Source: Paenibacillus phoenicis (lineage in GTDB: Bacteria; Bacillota; Bacilli; Paenibacillales; Paenibacillaceae). From it: a DNA stretch of 64,000 bases. A program made the translations under genes and the position numbers. Below, in pieces: positions 33,411-42,236 of this stretch (its first letter is position 1; every line of letters starts with the position of its first letter). Under the pieces are notes generated by a model. That model saw nothing but the letters and a program-made list of their open reading frames with translations, did not search any database and had not been told where the DNA came from. The stretch is from NCBI RefSeq assembly GCF_034718895.1, contig NZ_JAYERP010000001.1, forward strand, positions 62,001 to 126,000, written 5' to 3'.

Positions 33411-35717
33411 TTATCCGACATCGGCCGAGTCCGAAATCGGTGGATTGCTGGATTCCACCTGGGAGTACAGTTTGCGGTACTGGCCCGGAGTTAATCCGGT
33501 TTCCTTCTTAAACTTACGGATGAAGTTAGGCGTGTCGAGGTAGCCGACCCGCTGAATAATGTCCTTCAGTGGATCGTTGGTGGACGTCAGATCGTTCATC
33601 ACCGCCATCATCCGTTTTTGCCAGATGTATTGAACGAAATTGATTCCCATCTGATCTTTGAAGGAGCGGCTGAAATGGGACACCGAAATCGAATATTTGC
33701 AGGAGATTGCTTCCAGACTTAACGAGTGATCCATATAATTGCTGTCGATGTAGGCGATAATTCGGTCCATCAGGGAATGCTCTTCCTTGCGTTCGTTATG
33801 CAGCGCCAACTCGCAGATCCGCGAAGCAAGGCCAAGGAAATGGCGCTCCAGCTCCTGCAGGGAATTAAACGCATCGGAACTTGGGATTTCGTAGGTCCAA
33901 TCGCGAATATCCATCTCCATTCCCGTTCGCAGAATTGTATTCAAGATGTCAAAGCTAATGCAGCGCTTCATCTCGACGGATAGCTCCGGATTTTGCAACA
34001 CCTTCATCGATTCGCCGATCGTTTGGGCGGCCACTTCGTAGCTGCCTTGCTTTAAGCTTTGGGACAGCTTCAGCAACTCGTTCTTAGGCACCCAGGACGT
34101 TTCTCCCGGCGCATGGGACAGCTTCTCGAAGAAGGTGATGCTGCCATGCCCGGTAAACATCCGCGATTCAAACGCCGAGCAAGCCTCAATAAACGATTGG
34201 TTCAGTTGATCAGGATCGCTGTAATAAGTACCTACACCGATAACCGGGTCGATCCGGAACTGCTCCAGCAGATTGTCGTGGATGCGGTGGACGATCCGGC
34301 GGAACTGGTCGGGTCCGGACCAGGAGTCGACCTTGTCAAAGCCAACGATCAGAGCGATTTGTCCGGGTTTAGGCAGCTCCACGCTGTAAAGGCACGCGCC
34401 ATATTCAGGAATTTCCGCCGCGGCCAGCCGCCCGATCATCGCCTGCCAATCGTGGGTGTTCAGCCGGCTCTTCGCCGCTTCATCCCGGCCGATTACCATG
34501 GCGAAATAATGCGCTTTGTTCAGGTTGATCTCCAGCGAGCTTAACAGCTCTGGCATCAGGCTGCGGGCGTTTCCGTATTTCAGCAACATCAATAGAAAAT
34601 GATTGCGTGCATACGGCTCCTGCAGATCGGCGCGCGAGCTGTATTCCTGCAGCGCCGTACGGATGCGGTCCAGCTCGTTGCCGGTTTTGTGCGGTTTGGC
34701 AGCCAGTACGCCGGGCTTCGATTTGGAATCGGCAAACTTGACGAGGTCAAGAATCGGATGAAGCTGACGCCGCGCCAAGATCAGAGCCGCCAAGGTTCCG
34801 ACGACGGTCAGCACAGCCAGCAGCAGAATCATTAGGCTGCGCAGATGCATCACGCTGTCAAGGAACTGCGAGCTGGGCATCAAGGTGACGTATTCCCAGC
34901 CGTTGGTCTCTGACTTGACCGAAACCACGGAATGCGATACCCCGCCTATCTCGATGCTGTGGATTCCTGTTGAAAGCGCAACCAATTGTTGTAAGTCCGA
35001 TCCCTGAAGCGATTGTTCTTGATTGTTCTTGGAAGCCATGACACGACCGTGGTTATCGAAAATATAAGAAGATCCTTCATAGTTGCCAAGAATTGTATCG
35101 ATCAGTCGGGTTAATTCCGATTTTGGGATCAAGTACATTAATGTCCCGTGCGGGTTCGGGTTGTTAGGTGTAATCGGAACGAGATAAGCCAAGACCGAAT
35201 GCTGTATCGTTCCGTTCTGGTTCAGCATCTCGGTGGAGTGAATGACAGGAAACTTGACGGAATTCAGTTCCTCAACCAGTGTAGAGCCTTCCCAGTTCAG
35301 AAAATGATAACGTTCGTGAAACACGTCCAGACTTGTCATCCCGGCGGTGGAATAAATCCTCTCATCGCCATGGAAGTAAAGGAACATTTCCCCGATGATC
35401 GGGCTGGTCGCCTTGTAATTTTTGAGCGCATTGATCGCCTCTAAGCTGTAATACGGATCATGCACGCGATAACGGGCCAGTTGATCGTCATAAGCAACCC
35501 GCGAAGCGATATCGCTGAGCTGCTTAACATGGCTGTCCACGATCGTCTTGGCCTGCGTTAACTGGTTCAAATGGGATTGTTCAATTTCGGAGCGGAGATT
35601 GCGGACCGCGCTGTTATAGATGAAGACCGATAACAATGCAAGTGGAACCAGTAGCATGAACAAGTAAGACCAGGTGTATTTTTGAAAAAGCTTAGACTTA
35701 AAGTAATTCAGCTTCAC
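33411..35717 (-). CDS. Membrane-bound AraC-family regulator with extracellular sensor
   Basis: A 768-residue one-component regulator of the YesS/YtdP type. TM1 about 17-37, a Cache-like extracellular domain, TM2 about 290-312, a long cytoplasmic linker, and a C-terminal AraC double helix-turn-helix (about 660-755: SLSLEAISCKYSISVSHFSRSF, DIIQRVGYLDTPNFIRKFKKE). It is divergent from the transporter operon starting at 36076, which it very likely controls in response to an extracellular oligosaccharide. No phosphorylation domain is present. Confidence 0.88.
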   Translation of the reverse strand: MKLNYFKSKLFQKYTWSYLFMLLVPLALLSVFIYNSAVRNLRSEIEQSHLNQLTQAKTIVDSHVKQLSDIASRVAYDDQLARYRVHDPYYSLEAINALKNYKATSPIIGEMFLYFHGDERIYSTAGMTSLDVFHERYHFLNWEGSTLVEELNSVKFPVIHSTEMLNQNGTIQHSVLAYLVPITPNNPNPHGTLMYLIPKSELTRLIDTILGNYEGSSYIFDNHGRVMASKNNQEQSLQGSDLQQLVALSTGIHSIEIGGVSHSVVSVKSETNGWEYVTLMPSSQFLDSVMHLRSLMILLLAVLTVVGTLAALILARRQLHPILDLVKFADSKSKPGVLAAKPHKTGNELDRIRTALQEYSSRADLQEPYARNHFLLMLLKYGNARSLMPELLSSLEINLNKAHYFAMVIGRDEAAKSRLNTHDWQAMIGRLAAAEIPEYGACLYSVELPKPGQIALIVGFDKVDSWSGPDQFRRIVHRIHDNLLEQFRIDPVIGVGTYYSDPDQLNQSFIEACSAFESRMFTGHGSITFFEKLSHAPGETSWVPKNELLKLSQSLKQGSYEVAAQTIGESMKVLQNPELSVEMKRCISFDILNTILRTGMEMDIRDWTYEIPSSDAFNSLQELERHFLGLASRICELALHNERKEEHSLMDRIIAYIDSNYMDHSLSLEAISCKYSISVSHFSRSFKDQMGINFVQYIWQKRMMAVMNDLTSTNDPLKDIIQRVGYLDTPNFIRKFKKETGLTPGQYRKLYSQVESSNPPISDSADVG

Positions 35718-36075
35718 GTTACGTCTGCCCCCTCGCCCGCTCTATTTTATTTTTTTATATAAAATGTAAAGGAGTTTGCCGGATAACGCAAGGGAGGAAA
35801 GTAGCGGAAGCGGGTGGTAAAAACATGTTATTTTTGCTTGCCAGCGCTTGTTCTCTGGCTTTATTCGGCTTAGATCGCGGCATGAACCGTAAAAAAATAC
35901 ACATTTCCTCCATTTGTTCAGGACAACTAAGTGTTAAGTTTATTTACATGAAAAGATATGAAAATCAATCAATTTGTTAAAATTGCCACGGCGTTTTGTT
36001 ATCTCGAAGCAAAATGACATATTTACGAAGGCCTGGCGGCCCCATTACACTTCAGAAAAAAAGGAGGAGTCGCCG
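35718..36075. promoter_or_regulatory. Divergent promoter region of the glycan locus
   Basis: AT-rich intergenic region of 358 bp between the AraC regulator and its probable target operon. It holds runs such as TTTATTTTTTTATATAAAAT and must contain the promoters and the AraC operator, but I could not settle a particular -35/-10 pair. Confidence 0.5.
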
Positions 36076-37038
36076 ATGCAGAAAAGCGCACCAACCGCGA
36101 TCGACACCAGGCCTATAACCCCAATCGCTACCAAAAGTAAACTTAGGACAAAAATCCTCCGGAATTGGCAATTGTACATTTTTATCGCACCTGCATTATT
36201 AAGTATTTTGATCTTTAGCTACGTGCCGATGTACGGGATTCAAATCGCTTTTAAAAACTTTATTCCCGTGAACGGAATTTTGGGCAGTCCATGGGTTGGC
36301 TTCGATCACTTTGTTCGTTTCTTTAATTCTTATTATTTCTGGGATCTGCTATGGAACACGCTGGGGATCAGCTTATACGGGCTGGCCGTAGGGTTCCCGC
36401 TCCCGATTATCCTGGCCTTGGCTTTCAACGAGGTGAAGGACGGCTTCTTTAAACGTACGGTTCAGACCGTAACCTATGCACCGCACTTTATTTCGATGGT
36501 CGTAATGGCGGGGATGATCATTACGTTCCTGACGCCTTCAACAGGGATGATCGTGAACTTGATTGAAGCGTTTGGCATCAAGGCTCCTGACTTCTTGTCC
36601 GATCCTCGCTGGTTCAAAACGGTGTATGTGCTGTCTGACGTATGGCAAGGAACCGGATGGGGCACGATCATTTATTTGGCCGCATTAACCGGGGTTGATC
36701 CGGGTCTTCATGAAGCGGCTATTTTGGATGGGGCCTCGCGTATGCAGCGGATTCGGTACATCAATATTCCGGCGATTCTGCCCACGATTACCATCCTGAT
36801 GATTCTGAATATGGGCAGTCTGCTGGGCGTTGGGTTCGAGAAGATCCTGCTGCTGCAAAACCCGCTGAACATGGAATCCTCCGACGTCATCTCGACGTTC
36901 GTCTACCGGTCAGGCTTGCTGGATGCGCAGTATAGCTTCTCCACGGCGGTTGGCTTGTTCAACTCGGTTGTTAACGCGATATTGCTTGTCACCGTCAATC
37001 AGATCGTTCGGCGCGTCAGTGAAAACAGCCTATGGTAG
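36076..37038 (+). CDS. Oligosaccharide ABC permease, LplB type
   Basis: About 320 residues, six membrane helices, binding-protein-dependent permease of the LplB/YteP class. The EAA loop is seen in EAAILDGASRMQRIRYINIP, which docks the ATPase. Start ATG 36076 has AAGGAGGAG 7 bases upstream; an in-frame ATG 34 codons earlier gives an unnatural N-terminus. No ATPase gene lies in the operon; such systems share a general MsmX-type ATPase. Confidence 0.9.
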   Translation: MQKSAPTAIDTRPITPIATKSKLRTKILRNWQLYIFIAPALLSILIFSYVPMYGIQIAFKNFIPVNGILGSPWVGFDHFVRFFNSYYFWDLLWNTLGISLYGLAVGFPLPIILALAFNEVKDGFFKRTVQTVTYAPHFISMVVMAGMIITFLTPSTGMIVNLIEAFGIKAPDFLSDPRWFKTVYVLSDVWQGTGWGTIIYLAALTGVDPGLHEAAILDGASRMQRIRYINIPAILPTITILMILNMGSLLGVGFEKILLLQNPLNMESSDVISTFVYRSGLLDAQYSFSTAVGLFNSVVNAILLVTVNQIVRRVSENSLW

Positions 37039-37056
37039 AAGAAAGGAGTGGGGCAT

Positions 37057-37962
37057 GTGGTATCGGCAATTAAGGAAACTCGGCGGGATCGCATTTTTCT
37101 AGCATGCAACTATGCGTTTTTGTTTCTGGCGCTGGTCATCGTCGCATATCCGATTATTTACATCATTAGCGCCTCTGTCAGTACCCCGAAATACGTCTCT
37201 TCCGGGGAAATGTGGTTATGGCCGATGGGCCTTACCTTCGAAGGGTATGAACGGGTGTTCCGGGATCCGCAAATCTGGACCGGCTACGGGAACACCATTC
37301 TCTATACCGTTGTAGGGACGCTGGTGAATCTGGCGGTGACCATCCCGGCCGCCTATGCGCTTAGCCGCAAAGACTTTGTTGGGCGGAACCTGTTTATGGG
37401 GATCTTTATGGTAACGATGTTCTTCAGCGGTGGTTTGGTCCCGACCTATTTGCTCATTAAGGATTTGGGCATGGTCAACACGATGTGGGCTTTGATCCTG
37501 CCGGGGGCCACCTCCGTTTGGAATCTTATCGTTTGCCGGACGTTTTTTCAGTCCAACATCCCAAAGGAGCTCCAGGAGGCCGCAGAAATCGATGGCTGCA
37601 GCAACTTTCGGCTATTTTTCCAAATTGTGCTGCCCTTGTCGACTTCGATTATCGCGGTAATGGCTCTGTTCTTCGGGGTAGGTCACTGGAACAGCTACTT
37701 TTCAGCCATGATTTATCTGAATGACGATGCGAAATATCCGCTGCAGCTTGTGCTACGGCAAATTCTTGTCCTGCAGGAGATGTCGGCGCAAACCGGTTCG
37801 ATCGACGCCGCTACCGCAACTGCCTTAAATAACCGGGCGGAAGTGGCCGCGCTGGTCAAATATGCGGTGATTATTGTAGCGACGCTGCCGGTCATTGTGG
37901 TGTATCCTTTCCTGCAACGTTATTTCGTGCAAGGTGTCATGATCGGTTCCGTTAAGGGATGA
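37057..37962 (+). CDS. Oligosaccharide ABC permease, YtcP/LplC type
   Basis: About 301 residues, six helices, partner of the preceding permease. EAA loop: QEAAEIDGCSNFRLFFQIVLP. The C-terminus, YFVQGVMIGSVKG, is the usual ending of YtcP/LplC proteins. GTG 37057 is favoured over GTG 37048 because AAAGGAG ends only just before the latter. Confidence 0.9.
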   Translation: MVSAIKETRRDRIFLACNYAFLFLALVIVAYPIIYIISASVSTPKYVSSGEMWLWPMGLTFEGYERVFRDPQIWTGYGNTILYTVVGTLVNLAVTIPAAYALSRKDFVGRNLFMGIFMVTMFFSGGLVPTYLLIKDLGMVNTMWALILPGATSVWNLIVCRTFFQSNIPKELQEAAEIDGCSNFRLFFQIVLPLSTSIIAVMALFFGVGHWNSYFSAMIYLNDDAKYPLQLVLRQILVLQEMSAQTGSIDAATATALNNRAEVAALVKYAVIIVATLPVIVVYPFLQRYFVQGVMIGSVKG

Positions 37963-38003
37963 TCTTGCCATACATTCAAAATATTCAAAAGGAGGATTCA
38001 TTC

Positions 38004-39653
38004 ATGCAGAAGCTGAAAAGACGGGGAGCATTAGCCTTAAGCTTGCTCCTGCTGGCCTCGTTGCTGGCAGCCTGCGGTTCGTCCGGCAATTCGGGCAACA
38101 CGGCAAGTAATTCGGGAAATGGGGCGAATTCGGGAACGAACGCATCCAATTCCGAACAAGCTGGTGAAGTGAAGGGCGTTAAGAAAGAGGGATTCCCCAT
38201 CGTCGATGAGCCGCTTACGCTGACGATGTTTGCGCCCGATGCCGGGATGGCTGATTGGAGCACGATGCCCGTAGTCCAAGAGATGGAGAAGCTGTCGGGG
38301 ATCAAAGTGGAGTTCCAAACGGCTCCTATCGATAGCTTCAGTACGAAGAAAAACCTGGTGTTCGCCAGCGGTGACCTGCCAGATGCACTGTACGCAGCGG
38401 ACATTACCCCTGCTGAGCAAGTCACCTATGGCAGCCAAGGGATTCTGATTCCTCTGGAGGATCTGATTGACAACTACGCTCCTAACTTGAAGAAGATCCT
38501 CGACGAGAACCCAGATATTCGTAAGAACATCACGACGACGGATGGGCATATTTATGCCCTGCCGTTCATCGATACCGCAGCGGTATGGTATCGCGGTCCG
38601 ATGTGGTATAACGGCAAGTTCTTGAAGGCGTTAAACGCCGAAGAGCCAAAGACCACGGAAGAGCTCTACACCTATCTGAAACGGGTGAAGGAAGAGGATC
38701 CGAACGGGAACGGCAAAGCCGACGAAATCCCGCTCTCGTCCGTGAAGCTGGACGATCTGCGGATGTTCTTCTTCGGGTTCTGGGGGATGTATGACACGAC
38801 CATCTATGCCGATAAGGACGGCAAAGTGCATTATGCGCCGCAAGAAGAAGGTTATAAAGGGTATTTGACCTTTATGAACCGCCTGTGGAAGGAAGAGTTG
38901 CTGGATCACGAGACGTTCTCGCAAACCGATGACCAGAAGAAGGCAAAAGGGAAAAATAACCAAATCGCCTTGTTCAGCGATTATCATCCCTATTTCACGC
39001 TCGGCGGGGAACCAAGTGATGAGCATCCGCTGATGACGCCGGTGGCGAGTGAAATTGCCGGTACGCCGGTTTACGGCAAGCATCCGGGCATGTCGGCCAA
39101 CGGGACCTTCGCCATTACGAAGAGCAACCCGAATCCGGCAGCGACGATGCGTTGGATCGATTATCAATACAGCTATGAAGGTGCAACCTTGTGGACGCAA
39201 GGTCCGGAAGGACTGTTGTGGCAGTACAAGGACAAAGAGAACAAAGTGAAGGAATGGCTGCCGGTGCCGGATGGCAAAGACCGTGAGGAGTATCGCGGAA
39301 CGATTACACCAAACTACGGTATTTTGACGCCGGGGGTCAACCTGAGCGAATTGACGAACGGCTTGAAGACAGAATTTGACGAATGGATTGAACAGCAAAC
39401 CCAAGAGAAGCTGGCTCCGATCGGCAAACCGCCGTTCCCGAACGCCTTCCTGACGACCGATGAGCAATCCGAGGTGTCTGCGTTGCTGTCTGACCTGAAT
39501 ACGTATGTGACGCAAATGGAAGCGAAGTTCGTTACCGGCCAGGAATCGCTTGATAACTGGGATAAATATGTCAGCCAGCTGAAGAAAATGGGCAGCGATC
39601 GCATTGCCGAAGTATACCAAGCCGCTTATGACCGTTGGAATCAAGGCAGCTAA
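38004..39653 (+). CDS. Oligosaccharide-binding lipoprotein (family 1, LipO-like)
   Basis: About 549 residues. Signal peptide with lipobox LLAAC (Cys24), then an Asn/Ser/Gly-rich linker and an extracellular solute-binding protein family 1 fold (PLTLTMFAPDAGMADWSTMP, EKLSGIKVEFQTAPIDS). Members of this large LipO group bind complex oligosaccharides, not monosaccharides. CAAAAGGAGGATTC is upstream of ATG 38004. It probably captures the glycan processed by the four downstream enzymes. Confidence 0.9.
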   Translation: MQKLKRRGALALSLLLLASLLAACGSSGNSGNTASNSGNGANSGTNASNSEQAGEVKGVKKEGFPIVDEPLTLTMFAPDAGMADWSTMPVVQEMEKLSGIKVEFQTAPIDSFSTKKNLVFASGDLPDALYAADITPAEQVTYGSQGILIPLEDLIDNYAPNLKKILDENPDIRKNITTTDGHIYALPFIDTAAVWYRGPMWYNGKFLKALNAEEPKTTEELYTYLKRVKEEDPNGNGKADEIPLSSVKLDDLRMFFFGFWGMYDTTIYADKDGKVHYAPQEEGYKGYLTFMNRLWKEELLDHETFSQTDDQKKAKGKNNQIALFSDYHPYFTLGGEPSDEHPLMTPVASEIAGTPVYGKHPGMSANGTFAITKSNPNPAATMRWIDYQYSYEGATLWTQGPEGLLWQYKDKENKVKEWLPVPDGKDREEYRGTITPNYGILTPGVNLSELTNGLKTEFDEWIEQQTQEKLAPIGKPPFPNAFLTTDEQSEVSALLSDLNTYVTQMEAKFVTGQESLDNWDKYVSQLKKMGSDRIAEVYQAAYDRWNQGS

Positions 39654-39704
39654 GGTAGCTAATACGAACAAATAAATCTATCGGACCGAGATAAGGAGGC
39701 ATCC

Positions 39705-41144
39705 ATGAGCGAGAAGGAAATCGCGTATCAGGAGCCGTCGGCCGAGCCGCAGAAGGCGCCCTCCGAGGCGCCTTTTGCAGCTGAACCGGCAGTGGAGCAA
39801 GGCGTGCACAATTACAGCAGTGAACGGAACTGGGTGAAACCGGAAGATCCGTTCATCCTCGAGCGGCTGGAATGGTTCCAGGATCAGAAGCTGGGCCTGA
39901 TGATGCACTGGGGGCCATACTCCCAGCTTGGCCTGGTGGAGTCCTGGGCGCTGAGCGATGAGGACGGGGACTGGTCCCGGAACGACATTGACTGGATCGA
40001 TGACATGGAACAGTTTAAGCAGGAATATTTTGATTTGAATCGTACGTTTCATCCGATCCGCTTTCAGCCCGAATTATGGGCGAAAGCTGCAGCTGATGGC
40101 GGGTTCAAGTATTTAACGTTTACGACCAAGCATCATGACGGATTTTGTATGTGGGATACCCATACCACCAACTACCGGATCACCGGGCCGGATTGTCCGT
40201 TCCATATGCACCGTTATGCGGATATTTGCCGGGTGCTGTTCGATGCGTTCCGCGCCGAAGGATTGGCGATCTCCGCCTATTTCTCCAAAGCGGACTGGCA
40301 TACGCCGTATTACTGGGCGCCGGGCATGGAACGGGGCCGCAGAATGTGGCGCGGACCTTCGTACGATCCGAAGCAGTACCCTTGGCTGTGGGAGCAGTTT
40401 GTTCAGTTTACCCATGCGCAAATCATGGAGCTGATGACGCGGTATGGCCGCATCGATATGCTGTGGCTGGACGCCGGGTGGGTGAATGCCCGCCGCGGTC
40501 AGGACATTCGTCTCGGCGAAGTGGTGGAGAAGGCGCGGCAAATCCAACCTTGGTTGTTGACCGCGGACCGGACGGTCGGCGGGCCGTACGAGAACCTGAT
40601 CACCCCCGAGCAAACTGTGCCGGAGCGGCCGCTCACCGTCCCTTGGGAGAGCTGCATCACCATGGGGCATTCGTTCTCGTTCAGCTATAACGACAGCTAT
40701 AAGTCCGTCCGCGAACTGGTGCATCTGCTCGTCGAAATCGTCGCCAAAGGCGGCAATCTTGCGTTAAACGTCGGGCCGCAGCCGGACGGGAGGCTGCCCA
40801 AGCCGGCGTTGGAGCGGATGAAAGGGTTAGGCGAGTGGCTGAAGGTGTACGGGGAAGCGATCTACGGGACACGGATCTGCGAGCCGTATGCTTCCGGGAA
40901 CATTTACTTCACCCGCAAGGGAGAGACAAGATACGCCTTGATGCTGGTGCAAGAGGACACCGAGGCAATTCCGGAGGAAGTGCTTCTGCCGCTATCCGCT
41001 TCCGGCATCATCCGGATCGACCTGGTCGGCGGCGCCGAAGCCTTGGACTTCCGACCGTCTTCCGAAGGCGGGGTGGCGGTGCGCCTGCCCGACGCCGCGC
41101 GGCAAGGGGAGACGCCGATCGCGATCGTGCTGCGCATCCGCTAG
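39705..41144 (+). CDS. GH29 alpha-L-fucosidase
   Basis: A 479-residue retaining fucosidase. GH29 landmarks: FTTKHHDGFCMWDTHTTNY (about 139-157) binding the fucose, and the nucleophile Asp256 in RIDMLWLDAGW. The C-terminal beta domain ends about residue 479. The first 40 residues are Ala/Pro/Glu-rich with no signal peptide, so it should act in the cytoplasm on imported fucosylated glycans. AAGGAGG lies before the ATG. Confidence 0.9.
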   Translation: MSEKEIAYQEPSAEPQKAPSEAPFAAEPAVEQGVHNYSSERNWVKPEDPFILERLEWFQDQKLGLMMHWGPYSQLGLVESWALSDEDGDWSRNDIDWIDDMEQFKQEYFDLNRTFHPIRFQPELWAKAAADGGFKYLTFTTKHHDGFCMWDTHTTNYRITGPDCPFHMHRYADICRVLFDAFRAEGLAISAYFSKADWHTPYYWAPGMERGRRMWRGPSYDPKQYPWLWEQFVQFTHAQIMELMTRYGRIDMLWLDAGWVNARRGQDIRLGEVVEKARQIQPWLLTADRTVGGPYENLITPEQTVPERPLTVPWESCITMGHSFSFSYNDSYKSVRELVHLLVEIVAKGGNLALNVGPQPDGRLPKPALERMKGLGEWLKVYGEAIYGTRICEPYASGNIYFTRKGETRYALMLVQEDTEAIPEEVLLPLSASGIIRIDLVGGAEALDFRPSSEGGVAVRLPDAARQGETPIAIVLRIR

Positions 41145-41183
41145 GCAGTCTTTACTTAAGTCAGGAAGGGAGAGAGAACAACG

Positions 41184-42230
41184 GTGAATTACAGCGAGGT
41201 GCCTGAACCTTCAATCGAATATGCGCCCAAAACCTATGTCTGCAAGCGGGCCGCCGGGCCGCTTGTCCTGGACGGGCGGATCGACAAGCCGTTCTGGGAT
41301 GCCGCGGCATGGACCGACGACTTCGTGGATATCGAAGGCGATGTGCGGCCCAAGCCAAGCAAACGGACGCGGGCGAAAATGCTGTGGGATGATGAATACT
41401 TCTACGTGGCGGCCGAAATGGAGGAGGACGAAATTTGGGCGACGCTGACGGAGCGGGATTCGGTGATTTTCCATGACAACGACTTTGAAATCTTTATCGA
41501 TCCAGATGGCGACAGCCACCTATATTATGAATTTGAAATCAACGCGCTGAATACGGTATGGGATTTGCTGTTAGTCAAGCCATACCGGGACGGCGGACCG
41601 CCGGTGAATGGCTGGGATATTAATGGGTTGCGCACGGCGGTAGATATCGATGGGAAGTTAAACGATCCGACTGCAAAAAATCGACGGTGGAGCGTGGAGG
41701 TGGCCCTCCCGTGGGCCGCGCTGCGCGAATGCGCGCCGGAGGGGCGTCCGCCGGTGCCGGGCGAGTTCTGGCGGGTGAATTTTTCCCGGGTAGAATGGCG
41801 TGTGGAGGTGCAAGACGGCCGCTACGTCAAGCAAATCAATCCTGAGACCGGGAAGCCTTATCCCGAGGACAACTGGGTATGGTCCCCGCAAGGAATCATC
41901 AACATGCATTATCCCGAGCTGTGGGGTTATGTAGTCTTTGCGGACGAGGGAGCCGATGCGGGCGGCGGATCCGCCGGTTTCCCGCTGCCGCAGGACGAAT
42001 ATATCAAATGGGAGCTGCGCCGACTGTATTATCGCCAGCGGAACTATTATGCCCGTAATGGCCGATTTACGGCGGAGCTTACAGAGCTCGTCAGCGCGGA
42101 AGAAAGGGATTCGCTACGCATTCATCCGACGGTCGAGGCCGCGAGAAGAAGATTTGAGATTTCCGCGCCAGCTTCGGACGGCAAGGGAATCTATTATATC
42201 CGGGAAGACGGAAAACTGTGGAAGGAGTGA
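41184..42230 (+). CDS. CBM9-like carbohydrate-binding protein
   Basis: A 348-residue protein whose N-terminal two thirds match family-9-like carbohydrate-binding domains (PLVLDGRIDKPFWDAAAWTD, AKMLWDDEYFYVAAEMEEDE, DSVIFHDNDFEIFIDPDGDS, YEFEINALNTVWDLLL, WSVEVALPWAAL). No signal peptide is visible, so it appears cytoplasmic, unusual for a glycan-binding module. The last about 80 residues are charged and not recognised. GTG start with GGAAGGGAGAGA upstream; the next gene starts 6 bp after its stop. Confidence 0.82.
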   Translation: MNYSEVPEPSIEYAPKTYVCKRAAGPLVLDGRIDKPFWDAAAWTDDFVDIEGDVRPKPSKRTRAKMLWDDEYFYVAAEMEEDEIWATLTERDSVIFHDNDFEIFIDPDGDSHLYYEFEINALNTVWDLLLVKPYRDGGPPVNGWDINGLRTAVDIDGKLNDPTAKNRRWSVEVALPWAALRECAPEGRPPVPGEFWRVNFSRVEWRVEVQDGRYVKQINPETGKPYPEDNWVWSPQGIINMHYPELWGYVVFADEGADAGGGSAGFPLPQDEYIKWELRRLYYRQRNYYARNGRFTAELTELVSAEERDSLRIHPTVEAARRRFEISAPASDGKGIYYIREDGKLWKE

Positions 42231-42236
42231 GCGTTG

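Noticed and set aside
38631..39671. 346-codon minus-strand frame opposite the oligosaccharide-binding lipoprotein
   Set aside because: Arg/His/Leu-rich shadow frame with no ribosome site.
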